Source of the DNA: Globisporangium splendens
Lineage: Eukaryota; Oomycota; Peronosporomycetes; Pythiales; Pythiaceae
Assembly (NCBI GenBank): GCA_006386115.1
Contig: VFIW01000184.1
Span: 1-35,000, forward strand
Direction: 5' to 3'
Length of the DNA stretch: 35,000 nucleotides
Shown here: piece after piece, positions 25,865-34,699 of the stretch
Layout: each line of letters starts with the position of its first letter
Numbering within the stretch: the stretch's first letter is position 1
Notes under the pieces: generated by a model
Told to the model about the DNA's origin: nothing
What the model saw: only the letters and a program-made list of their open reading frames with translations
Database searches by the model: none
Program-made: the position numbers and the translations under genes

Positions 25865-27022
25865 TCAATTCTCGCTTCCACAACTCACGGATCCGATCTT
25901 GCAATCCGTGAGGAAGCGTGATTCCGTTGTATCCGCGCAAATTCTCCTCAGTCAGCTAAGGAGCATCATCTGCGCAGATGCGACAACCCATCGGTGCGGT
26001 TTTGACTCCACACGGAACCCCAAGATCCGTGCAGTCTTCATGGATCGCCAACAACTTTCCAAAGGCATTGTGCCGGAGGAATTTCTCTCGATTGTCTCGC
26101 AATCGAGCGATGCATTTCGCAGTGTCTTCGTTGAATTTCACAACGAAGGCGTTCCACGCTTGCGAAAGGAATAGCGCTTGTTTCTCAGCGCTGTGAGACT
26201 TCTTTGACTTCGACCGACCGTCGAAGAATCGCATCGAATGGAACAAATCGATGTAAAATTCCTCACATGCCTTTGGATGGAAGTTCTGTCGAAGGGCGAA
26301 GTCATCGTCCTTGACAGCACTCACATCGTACAGCGCGTGAGTTCCCCCATGCTTGGCGCCACGATGCGCACGAACCCAATTGGGTTTAGGTGCCCACAAA
26401 TGGCTCCAACTAGAAGGGATGAAATCCATCCCTTCAGAAGGACCCGTCGCCGGATCCTTTTGCTCTGTCGGAAAGGCAAGATAGCGTGGCGACACGCTAT
26501 TCCCCGATGACGCAGTAACCTGCGCATCAATCTCGGATTCGACATCGAGGAGCAAGCCCTCGAGCGGGTCAACAGTATCAATTCACCATTGGATACGTCC
26601 AGCGAGAGGAGTATACCTCTCGCTGCATTCACCAAGTCAGGATCAGTTGATGCTAATCCTCCTTGCGCGAGTTTCCCCACCGAAGTGCGATCCGATGCAT
26701 CATCATCGGAAACATCAGTCGCTGCGATGGTTCCACTCGCTTTTCCGTGAGGAGCTTCCTCCCCACGATGCTTTTTCCGCGCAGGCTCATTCAACAGAGC
26801 CGCGGGCAGTGAACGCTTCGCTCCGGAAGAAGGCTTTGCTTCTTCCGCCCGATCATCACGCTCGACAGTCGCCGTGGTGAGTTTCAAAGGAGAATTGCAA
26901 GGAGTTCCCTCCTCACAACTTGAGTCGTAATCGACAGCGTCGCTGTCGATCGAAGACATCTGTACGAGGCTCACCTCGTACAAGTTGCGGCGCTTGGACA
27001 ATTCTTTACTGCTGAGGCGCAC
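25395..27022 (-). pseudogene. Antisense accessory ORF (aORF), gypsy element I
   Basis: Minus strand, running from near the 3' LTR toward pol. From ATG 27022 it encodes an acidic Ser-rich N-terminus with a basic cluster (PARKKHRGEE, NLS-like). A frame change at about 26545-26555 leads into a domain with FYIDLF (26240-26257), WNAFV, a stretch of charged helices, and a Cys4 motif C-x5-C-x8-C-x2-C. TAG at 25956-25958 interrupts, but the same frame continues to 25395. The first 30 residues after the TAG still match element II, and a Leu-rich coiled coil of about 60 residues follows opposite the pol linker. Family unknown. Element II carries the homologue in the same place, so this is an element gene and not chance. 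Function is not assigned; a nuclear zinc-binding, self-associating protein is an inference. Confidence 0.7.
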
Positions 27023-27153
27023 AGCACCTCGGCAAACCAGCCCGCAGAGCGTTCTCTCCTGCGCTCAGTCCTTCCTGACACGGAAGAACACGAAAGAACA
27101 CAGAAGAATCCAGAGGGATTGGTCGCGTACGCGTTTCTACGTGACCAATCGCT

Positions 27154-27166
27154 TTACGGGGGATGA
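27154..27166 (+). other. Polypurine tract, gypsy element I
   Basis: ACGGGGGATGA-type purine-rich stretch directly before the 3' LTR start (TGTAATGG at 27167). This is the expected place for plus-strand priming. Confidence 0.6.
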
Positions 27167-27525
27167 TGTAATGGGGCTTCCCATTACATGGGTTCTTGGG
27201 TACAGAGAGTGTGGGTCATACTCACACGGGTTCTACCACTCTCTACAAACTCACCCGTTAACCCATCAACACTCTATGTAGCCAGTTGCACTTTTAGCCA
27301 ATAAGGACTTTCTATTAAAGTTTAATCTCATTGGGTGATAGTCGGATTGGACACCCGACTATCATCCAATCGAAGACGCCGTAGGAACAACCCATCAGAT
27401 TTGCATTTCAAACCTTAAGATTTCAATTCACTTCTCTTTTTGCACGTTATCGCGCAAAGCTCCCTTCCTCTCACCTGCGCTTCCTCAACGCACGTGTACG
27501 CCGTGCAACGGGCATTCCCGTTACA
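27167..27525 (+). repeat. 3' LTR of gypsy element I
   Basis: 359 bp, collinear with 20063-20421. The start palindrome is perfect here (TGTAATGGG / CCCATTACA). The internal 16-bp stem has one G:T mismatch, and the end palindrome is altered (CAACGGGCATTCCCGTTACA). It also lies just upstream of the antisense ORF start and could supply an antisense promoter (inference). Confidence 0.93.
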
Positions 27526-27530
27526 AATGG
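27526..27530. repeat. Target-site duplication, right (AATGG)
   Basis: AATGG immediately after the CA of the right LTR, matching 20058-20062. Confidence 0.92.
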
Positions 27531-27649
27531 TATACAAGACCTACCATACGGAATGTTGAGGGGTCTTGATGACAGAAGAGGGGTTAGCACCCACCTTCGG
27601 TGCGTACTTAGTGTACGCACGTGAGGGCGTGTGGCGGGAAGCCCCGTTA
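27531..27649 (-). repeat. Probable 3' LTR remnant of gypsy element II
   Basis: On minus, directly after the G tract, the sequence GTAACGGGGCTTCCC matches the LTR start of element I (GTAATGGGGCTTCCC) at 14 of 15 positions. It runs left for about 115 bp and is then cut by the element I insertion. The rest of this LTR should lie left of 20062. No second copy is in the window to confirm it. Confidence 0.55.

Positions 27650-27676
<27 letters not shown>
27650..27676 (-). other. 27-nt G tract, polypurine tract of element II
   Basis: C27 on plus, G27 on minus, located exactly between the accessory ORF and the inferred LTR start, where a polypurine tract belongs. The length is unusual and is probably unstable in replication or uncertain in sequencing. 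Confidence 0.6.
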
Positions 27677-27680
<4 letters not shown>

Positions 27681-27791
27681 TAGAGCGATTGTTCGCCTGA
27701 AGTGGTCAACCTCGTCAGGCAGTTCGCAATCGTTGGATCAGTTAGCACTTGTTGGTGCCGATACCACAACGCGCTCATTTCGCGTTTCGAT

Positions 27792-28871
27792 ATGAGCGAG
27801 CAAGCGAAGAAAACGGAGACACCAAAGGTGGTGTCTCTGAACGGATACCGTGCGCAGCTCGCCTCTCGAGCTGCGGCGGAGGAAGATCGCACGCAAGCGG
27901 CGTCACCGTCCCATGGTGACGCCGTGAGTGCCGAAGCAAGTGCAGGTGTCGTCGCGAAGGAGTGCGACACGGAAGGAAAGGCGCTTGCGCCAGAGGAAGA
28001 AGCGCATGCTTCTTCCGGAATGTTCATGGACGTAGTCGGCGACGACGACCGCTATGCGGACGACGAAGTCGACTGCGAGGAGAGCGACGAAGTGCGGTCG
28101 GAGGACGATGACCGTTCTCCGCCACGCGCGTCAACACCCGCTGTCAAGCGGCCACGCCTTCAGCCTGCGCAAAGCAGCGGCACTCCGACTGCGGCAATTC
28201 GCGCGTCATCGACATCGGTGACGCGTGTCAGGTTGACGCCTTCGTCAAGCGTGAGAGCGGCTTCACCTGCAGTTCGGGTGAAGCCAGAAGCTCGCGCTAG
28301 CACGGCAGCCTCTCCAGTGGTTGCTGCAGACGAGGGACCGCTTCCCGTTGGTCCTTACGTGCCTTCATGGACTCTCGACCCGCGTCAACGCGGAGCGTCT
28401 GACCCTTTGTACCCGTGGCCGCTGGTCGCGACGCAGGGGCTCATGGACGATGACTTCGTCCATGAGATGCGGTTCGATCCTCGTACGGACGATCGAAACC
28501 GATTTTATATCGATTTGTTTTACCAATATCGATATTACAACCTCAAGCGCAACAACACGGTACCCGCATTGTTGCAAGTGTAGAACGCGTTCGTCAAAAA
28601 CTACAACGACGATACGCAGGGGTTCGTGCGTCACATGCGCGACGCGCGCGAGCGCTATGAGCGGCACTCCTTCCGAGGGAAGCTCAATCGCATACACTCC
28701 GAGTGTATGCATGCGGGCATCCCATGCGGGGTGCCTGAGGGTCTTGAATGTGCGTTCTGCGCGCCAGGCGCAGAGCGTATTTCGCCAGAGGGCCTCGAGG
28801 GGTACAGGAATTTCGTCGTACCTCACACCGTAAAAAAACCTCATTTATGGCGTCTTGGGCTCGAACGTTAG
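27792..28871 (+). pseudogene. Antisense accessory ORF (aORF), gypsy element II, main part
   Basis: Plus strand, opposite to pol. The ATG at 27792 (MSEQAKKTETPKVV) is the best start; the frame is open from 27702 but without an ATG. It encodes an acidic Ala/Ser/Glu-rich N-terminus, an NLS-like PAVKRPRLQP, a Ser/Thr/Ala-rich stretch, then the domain shared with element I: MDDDFVHEM, RFYIDLFYQYR, NAFVKNYNDDT, RDARERYERHSF, IHSECMHAGIPCGV and a second CxxC (pattern C-x5-C-x7-C-x2-C). TAG at 28581-28583 sits where element I has Trp, consistent with TGG to TAG. The frame ends at TAG 28869-28871, overlapping the convergent pol stop by two bases. A frameshift near 28850 probably separated it from the coiled-coil part at 28855-29598. 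Function unknown. Confidence 0.72.
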
Positions 28872-29598
28872 TTCGAGCGAGGAAGGTAAATCCGCCGGAG
28901 CGAGGGAATGCGCGGCTCGTATTCCCTCAGCAAGTCCGGCATGTCCGCCCGCAAGCGAGTCCTCCGTTCCCACATTGAGGACTCGGGAGGGAAACCTCTC
29001 CAACGAATTAGATACTGATGGCCTGAGTCACCAGTATCACGAGCTCGCGGAACCCTCTTGTGCGCCAGGATCTCTTGCACGATCTAGCGCTGCTCGCCTT
29101 GCGCGTCCACCAGCGGCGGTGGAGGCGGCGGAAAGACGACCGTCTTGTTCTTCTCGAACCCAACCGTCAGCGGCTGGGCTCGCAACCCCGATCGGGGAGC
29201 TTCAATCAATTGTTGGTGAGCTCTTTCACGAAGTGCGCGAGCACGCGGCGGCTGTCGTCGGCCTCCGCGAGGAGAATCGCCGGATTCTGACGAGTCAGGT
29301 TTCCGCTTCGGAGCGCGCCGAGCGCTTGCTGTCGCGCTTGGAGAGACTCTCGGATGCGCATGAGCGTCTCCGAGAGGATCACGACCGGCTCCGCGAGGAT
29401 TACCTTGACCTCCTGGAGAGCCACCAGACTCTCCAGAGCGATTGCCGCGGTTTGCTCGCAGATCTCACCGAACACGAGATCCGTCGCGGCGACGCTCGAT
29501 GTCGCCGTGCACAAAGTAGCGCTTCAAGCGCCCCACGTAAAACGCAGGGTGAAGCTTCATCGCACTCGGAGTGTCGAGCGTGTATACATTCCCATTGA
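28855..29598 (+). pseudogene. aORF coiled-coil part, element II (antisense to pol)
   Basis: A 247-codon open frame with no ATG at its start (it opens with TTG), so it is best read as the continuation of the accessory ORF after a frameshift. After a low-complexity region it encodes a long heptad-type helix at about 29190-29490 (ELQSIVGELFHEVREH, LREENRRIL, LLSRLERLSDAHERLRED, DYLDLLESHQTLQ). Element I has a coiled coil at the equivalent antisense place and in the same codon phase relative to pol. The frame is open although the pol frame on the other strand has stops at 29465 and 29084. It could still be partly a by-product of codon composition in a GC-rich sense frame. Confidence 0.55.
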
Positions 29599-29836
29599 CC
29601 CGTTGGACTGTGAACGATCCAATGAACTTCGGCGCTGGTTTGGCTGAGCCGTAGTTAGAAACTGCATGTGTAGGTAAACTAGCAGTTGATAGCAATACTA
29701 ATTCACCCACACGGAATTCACTAAAGTTCTTTCGACCTTTAGCGTCTGCTTTTCGCTTTTGTTCATCGAACGTATCAGCGATCGAATCCCTCACGTAGCG
29801 GATCACAGCTTGACGCTGTAAGACGAACTTGTTCAC
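28868..29836 (-). pseudogene. pol: pol part: integrase C-terminus, linker, chromodomain (gypsy II)
   Basis: One frame, interrupted by TGA (29465-29467) and TAG (29084-29086). It starts with VLQRQAVIRYVRDS and the GPF-type module (FIGSFTVQRVNGNVY, FYVGRLKRYF). A long Gly/Ser/Pro/Arg-rich linker of about 120 codons follows, then KTVVFPPPPPPLVD and a chromodomain (IVQEILAHKR, YLIRWRGFPP, SMWE). The TAG replaces the Trp of the QRWIV motif seen in element I. The final residues overlap the stop of the antisense ORF. Non-functional as it stands. Confidence 0.82.
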
Positions 29837-31188
29837 AGCTTCGTCCTTGTCGCTTGTTGCTGATGCAACATGCGTTTCCTTGGGTTTCGCGTGAACAGCG
29901 CGAAGCTATTCACGGTATTCACGATATTTACGGATCCCCCCCCCCCCCCCGTAGTCAAAACGGGGCTACCACCGAGAATAGAGGGGAACCGTGGGTGCCG
30001 TAAACAGTTCACGTAGAACGGGGTGTGGCCCGTAGATACGTGAATTGAGTTGTTTATGGCAAACTCGGCGAACGGGAGGCAATCACTCCAGTTCGAGAAG
30101 GCATGCACGTAGCTGCGGATAATTCCGCCAACTACGCGGTTTACAGGTTCGGTCTGGCCGTCCGTTTCCGGATGGTCCGAAGTTGACATGGACAACTTCG
30201 TACCCAAAAGGGCGAACGTTTCCGTCCAGAAACGGGCCGTGAAACGAGGATCACGGTCCGACACAATCTCTTGTGGTATTCCGTGTAGACGGAATACCGC
30301 GTCAGCAAACACGCGTGCGGTTTGCGCCGCCGTGATGTGCTCGGACACCGCAGTAAGATGCACCATCTTACTGAAGCGGTCGACGAACACAAGCACGCCC
30401 ATCCTCCGTCCGTTGTCGGGCGGAAGATCGAAGACAAAGTCCATCGAGACTGACTTCCAGCACTCGGGTGGTACTGGAAGCGAGTGCAAAGGAGCCTGTG
30501 ATGAAGGCGCAGGCTTCGAGCGTTGGCAAACCTCGCAAGCGCGAACGTGCTTGCGTACCCACTTATACTGCTTTGACCAGTAGAAGTCGCGCGAGAGAGA
30601 GACGTAAGTCTCCTCGCGGCCAAGGTGACCGGCAAACGGTGCACCATGGCACTCGAAGAGGATCTGCATCTTCAGATCCTCATCATTGGGAACGACGATG
30701 CGTTGAGCGTCATCGCCGTTGGTGCTGCACAAAAGAACACCCTCGTGTAATCGATAGCGATGTACACGAGCACGCAGATGGCTCGGCAGCTTGCGTTTCT
30801 CACTGCCCTTATCAGAGAGAAACGAAATGAGAGTATCCTCATCGCGCTCGCAAGCACTTGCGATCTGAGCCACAAGCGATGAAATGGGCGTCGTACTGCG
30901 TACGGCGTTCGCCGAAGCTTGTTCAATGACCTCCTTTGGGTAGAACTCAGGCCGACGTGAAAGCGCATCCGCAATGACGTTGAAGCGGCCTGGCTTGTAT
31001 TCGACGCGGAAGTGGTACTCCGCGAAGAATGACAACCATCTCGCCATCCTCTGTGAGAGGTGTGGAGAGTTCGCAGCCGTGCGTAGGGACGCATGGTCGG
31101 TGTAAATGACGAACGGTCTATCTCCTAAGAGATAGATCCGGAACTTGGCCAGTGCGTATTTCACGGCAAGGAGCTCCTTGTCGTGCAC
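29833..31188 (-). pseudogene. pol: pol part: RNase H end and integrase core (gypsy II)
   Basis: 451 codons, in the same frame as the RT part upstream (29833-31188 continues after TAG 31225). It contains the RNase H blocks HDKELLAVKYAL, YTDHASLRT and VIADALSRRP. Integrase follows with an HHCC finger (GHLGREETY, CEVCQRSKP), the Asp of SMDF, the Asp of VSDRDPRF and the Glu of TDGQTEPVN, so the D,D,E triad is present. FAEFAINNSIHVSTGHTPF is in frame, which shows where element I lost a base. The frame breaks near the C run at 29937-29951, after which coding resumes in another frame. Confidence 0.85.
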
Positions 31189-32439
31189 CGGGTAATTACG
31201 CTCAGCTGGCTTCAGCTGGCGCGACTAAAAGCAGACGACGCGTTCGCAACCCTCACGATCGGTTTGCATCAGAGCACACCCGATCGCATAGTCGCTTGCA
31301 TCTCAAACGGCACGGAAGGGGCGCTCGTGATCAGCGATCGCGAGGATCGGCGCCGCAGTCAAGCTCTCCTTGACTGTGTTGAAGGCATCTTCGCATTGGG
31401 ACGTCCAGTCCCGAGGCGCACCCTTCTTCAATAGAAGGGAAAGAGGTCGCGAGATCGCGGCGTAATTGCGCGAGTACTTGTGCAAGTACGTCGCGAGACC
31501 AAGGAACTTGCGGAGATCCTTCGTGTCCCTTGGCCGCGGCCAATCGACAACCACCTTGATCTTTTCTGGATCAGGTCGCACGCCGTTCTTGCCGGCAAAA
31601 CAGCCAAGAACGGAGATCTCGCTCGACCCGAAGATGCACTTCTTCAGGTTGGCATAGAGCTTGTGCTTTTGCATCAAGTCTAGTACCCACCGAAGATGCA
31701 ATCGATGCACTTCGACGTCAGTCTTCCCGCCCTCAGCCTTGCTGTGGATGAACACGTCACCAAAATAGCTCGGTGCGAAATCGCGCACTGAACGCAGAAG
31801 ATGCGCGACACAGCGGTTGAACGTCGCCGGGTCGTTCTTCAACCCCTGCGGCATCACCAGCCACTCCCAGAGCATCCCACTGGGCGTGCTCACTGCCGCG
31901 AGAGGGATGTCCTTCTCACGCATCAAGATCTGGTAAAACCCATCTCTCAAATCGAGAGCACTGAAGATGGTGCTCCCGCTCATGCCATCAATGATGGCAT
32001 CCTTCCGCGGTATCGGCGTTTGCGCCGGTATCGTCGCGGCGTTCAGCTTGTTAAAGGCATGAACGATTCGCGAGCCTCCTGTGGTTTTTTGACACAGAAG
32101 GTGGGACTCGCGTGCGGGGGAGGTTGACTCACGCACGCGCCCAGCTTTGAGGCGCGCATCGAAAAACTCATCGATTGCGTTAACTTGGTCCCGCGGCAAT
32201 GGCCATTGCCGCGTCACACAGCACTTCGTGCCTGGCACGAGGTCTATCTCACGGCGAGTCCCCTTGTCATGTGGAAGCTCACAAGGGACTTCATCCGGGA
32301 ATACGTCAGCGTATTCACGCAGTACGCTGTAGAGAGGCGACGACTTCTTTAGCGCCTCCCAGCTCTGAGCTGCGAAACATTCCACCTTTGTGGGATCACT
32401 GGTGACGTTGGCGTCCTCAGTGGAAGATGAGCACAACAA
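31189..32439 (-). pseudogene. pol: pol part: reverse transcriptase and RNase H start (gypsy II)
   Basis: RT homologous to that of element I over its length (VLREYADVFPDEVP, TRQWPLPRDQ, FNKLNAATIPAQTP, LRDGFYQILM, VMPQGL, FLGLATYLHKYSRNY). The active site reads YFGDV instead of YFDDV: the first catalytic Asp is Gly (codon GGT at 31759-31761), so the RT is catalytically dead even apart from the stops. TGA at 31303-31305 replaces the Cys of the VCDASD RNase H motif, and TAG at 31225-31227 replaces a Gln before SRQLKPAE. All stops are in one otherwise conserved frame. Confidence 0.87.
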
Positions 32440-32451
32440 TTGCTCGTCAGT

Positions 32452-33099
32452 TTACGCTGGCGCAGACATTCGCTCTCGAATGTCTACGAGGTCTTCAACA
32501 CTCGTGATGATACAGATCTGTTCAATCTTATCATCGCGCAAGTTCCGAAGGGGCTTCTTCCAGCTTAAGCTGGGAAGTAGCGTGATCTCCGCGGCTGACC
32601 GCGGAGGAACTCGAACAGCCAGAGATTGGTTAGCTACTCCAGTCTCTGTCTGCGCCAAGACGTTGATCGTCTCGGCGTCCTCGTCTGGCCGGTCAGCACG
32701 ACGGAGATGAGGAGGAATCCTGCATCTCCCTCGCGAACTGCGATTTTTCATCTTGCACCCAGCTACCTCTCGTAGCTGAGCGTGTTCTTCTTGAGTGCCG
32801 CGGTATTTACCACTCGCACTGCGGCTTCTTTCATCGTGGCGGTCTTTACCGCCCACGTCGCGATCTTCTTCTCCAACATAGCGGTCTTTATCGCCCATGT
32901 TGTTCTTCTCGGAGCGTTCGTGACGATCGTCATCGTCTACGCGCTGTTCTTCGACGGTGCCACGAGCGGAAAATGCGCTCGTGACACTTCTCTTCATCAA
33001 GTCGCGGCAGTCTTTTCTGCCCGCGACTGGCTTCTCTCTTGCCACGCGAGGATGTGCCTTCCTCGCTGTGGAACTCGTGCGTCCAGCATGACGCTTGTG
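32452..33099 (-). pseudogene. pol: pol spacer between protease and RT (gypsy II)
   Basis: In the same frame as PR and RT, bounded by TAA at 33100-33102 and TAA at 32452-32454. It is charged and Asp/Arg-rich (DDDDRHERSEKNN, DKDRYVGEEDRD). It ends with SWKKPLRNL-RDDKIEQICII, which aligns with the KRFMKELHRGTLEQICYI block that precedes the RT in element I. No enzyme motif. Confidence 0.7.
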
Positions 33100-33831
33100 T
33101 TACAGCACGCTCGCGCAATCGTAGGCGAGGGGATCGGGGCCATCGCACGCCGACCCATCGCGTGGCTGCGCGAGTGCATTCAGCGATGCGTTCGGAACGC
33201 AGACAGGGTCATCGCTCTTTGTTGCGCTCCGAACGATCGTCGTTGGAGCGGACCAGGCGATCGATTGGCTCTTCCAATCGATTGTGGGCTCGAGCTTCGT
33301 CATCCACGGCATGCCAAGGATGACGTCAAACTTCTTGTCCAGTTCGAGGACGATTTCATCGTTCTCGAACTGCTTCCCTTCATGGCCGAAACGTGCGCGA
33401 ATCACACGTTTCGCGGCTTCTACAGTGAAGCCAGTAGCAAGTCGAACAATCAACCTCTTATGCGGAGCTCCCGCCTCCACATGAGGCACAACAGACAAAC
33501 TTTGTGCCATCACAAAGTTGTTTGAAGCGCCTGTGTCAAACAGCGCACGCACGATCTTCTTGTCGTGCGTGCGTAATCGCAGAGTGATGAGCGCTTTCTC
33601 ATCACCCTGTTCTTTACAACGAGACAGAGTCTCGTAGGGGGCTGCGACCCTCACATGTCCAACGCTGACTCGTGGAGACGCGCTTCCAGTAGGGCGCCTC
33701 GCGCCTACTGGCTGCTTTCGTTTTTGCAACGACGGCGCGCAGCTGGTTGCGAGAAGCGCTTCTAGCTGGCTCCGTGCGTTGGCGTCATGCACTCGTAAGC
33801 GAAGCGGCCATTCTTGCCACATTGATTGCAC
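33100..33831 (-). pseudogene. pol: pol part: aspartic protease (gypsy II)
   Basis: Aspartic protease with catalytic motif LFDTGASNNF, then LIVRLATGFTV and the second conserved block FDVILGMPWM. The pol frame overlaps the end of gag by about 70 nt and is offset by one base (-1 relative to gag), unlike element I where both share a frame. The frame is closed by TAA at 33100-33102, after which the same frame continues into the spacer. The initial residues upstream of about 33770 are out-of-frame gag sequence. Confidence 0.83.
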
Positions 33832-34680
33832 CGGAGCGATTTCTTCCTCGGCGTTTGAGCCGTCAGCGAGTCGACCGCAGAGAGGTCCATCGGCTCCGGT
33901 CCATTCGAACGCGGCTCCGCCGCGAAGGCTTTGAAGCCTCGCAGCGCTTGAGAGTGCGAATGAAGCTTCAATTGCTTCATGCTGAAGTCCTCTTGGATGC
34001 TACGTGAAATAGCTTCCTCGAGCGTCTTGAGATGGTTCCGAAACAAATAAGTATTGATCGGACCATCGTTCAAGCCTTTCATGTACACGGCTATCTGCGT
34101 AGCCATGTCGATGGGTTCCTCTACGGCATTGGACACCAGATAGCGTGCCCTCTGAGAGTAAGCATGGATGTCATGCTTACCCTGACGCAGATCGAGAAAC
34201 TCAGCTCTCGATCTGAACTCGTTCTTGGGTGGCTCAAACGTGAGTTTGAGCTCGGATTTGAACTCCTCGTAGGACGTGAACGCAGACGGACCATGCAGTC
34301 TGCGTCCATACGCCCACGTCTTCGCCCGCCCCGCAAGGCAGCTCATGGCGAAGGAAACCTTCAGACCCTCGTCAGTGATCTGGCGAGTGTTGAAAGCAGC
34401 GTCGAGCTCGACGAGCCATCGGAGAAGCGGTTCCCCTTCTCCGCCTCTGTGCGGAGACACATTGAGTTTCAAAAACTCAACGCGTGGAGACTTGGCAGCT
34501 ACAGGTGACTGTTGCTGACAGCGTTCTTGCAGAATAAAGCGCAGAGATGCTGCTCTGTGCTCTTCCGGGGAGAGCGTGCGCAACATGGACGCTACGACGC
34601 TCTCCCTGACAGCCTCTGCCATTTGCCCCCAGAGCGTCCCATTCGATGGCGCTCAGGTGCGGGCAGTCTTCCTTGGTTAC
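33762..34680 (-). pseudogene. gag: Gag protein, gypsy element II (frameshifted)
   Basis: The main open part is 33762-34622, with capsid-type motifs GEPLLRWLVELDAAF, AKTWAYGRRL and ARYLVSNAVEEPIDMATQI matching element I. The knuckle reads CNQCGKNGRFAYEC: the conserved His of CCHC is Arg, so zinc binding is impaired. Upstream, VTKEDCPHLSAIEWDALG at about 34680-34628 aligns with the element I gag N-terminus but lies in another frame. One extra base in the G5 run (C at 34626-34630 on plus) accounts for this. A TAG lies a few codons further upstream and no start codon is found, so the 5' end is also damaged or missing. Confidence 0.8.
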
Positions 34681-34699
34681 GCGACCACCATCGAACTAC

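Larger units (their letters stand above)
20063..27525 (+). mobile_element. Ty3/gypsy chromodomain retrotransposon, element I
   Basis: A complete 7,463-bp element with two 359-bp LTRs, a 5-bp AATGG duplication, and gag, PR, RT, RH, IN and chromodomain in gypsy order. An additional antisense ORF lies at its 3' end. The two LTRs differ at about ten positions (2-3%), so insertion is not very recent. Pol carries one TGA (21870) and one single-base deletion (about 24841), so this copy is non-autonomous unless the sequence has errors. It lies in opposite orientation to element II and seems to be inserted into it. Confidence 0.93.
27526..34695 (-). mobile_element. Ty3/gypsy chromodomain retrotransposon, element II (decayed)
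   Basis: Minus-strand element with the same gene order as element I: gag near 34680-33762, PR, RT, RH, IN and chromodomain ending at 28868, then the antisense accessory ORF and a G-rich polypurine tract. Many stops and frameshifts and an altered RT active site make it inactive. The 3' LTR start is visible at about 27649 running left, where it meets element I. No 5' LTR is recognised; similarity to element I stops near 34690 on the right. It is clearly diverged from element I at protein level but from the same lineage. Confidence 0.85.

Noticed and set aside
27702..28583. Host gene of unknown function between the two gypsy elements
   Set aside because: Its C-terminal half matches the antisense ORF of element I at the equivalent position, so it belongs to the element.
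29206..29514. Minus-strand 102-codon frame over the element II linker
   Set aside because: It is not in the pol frame and has no matching frame in element I. The pol frame here is identified by the chromodomain and PPPPPP block.
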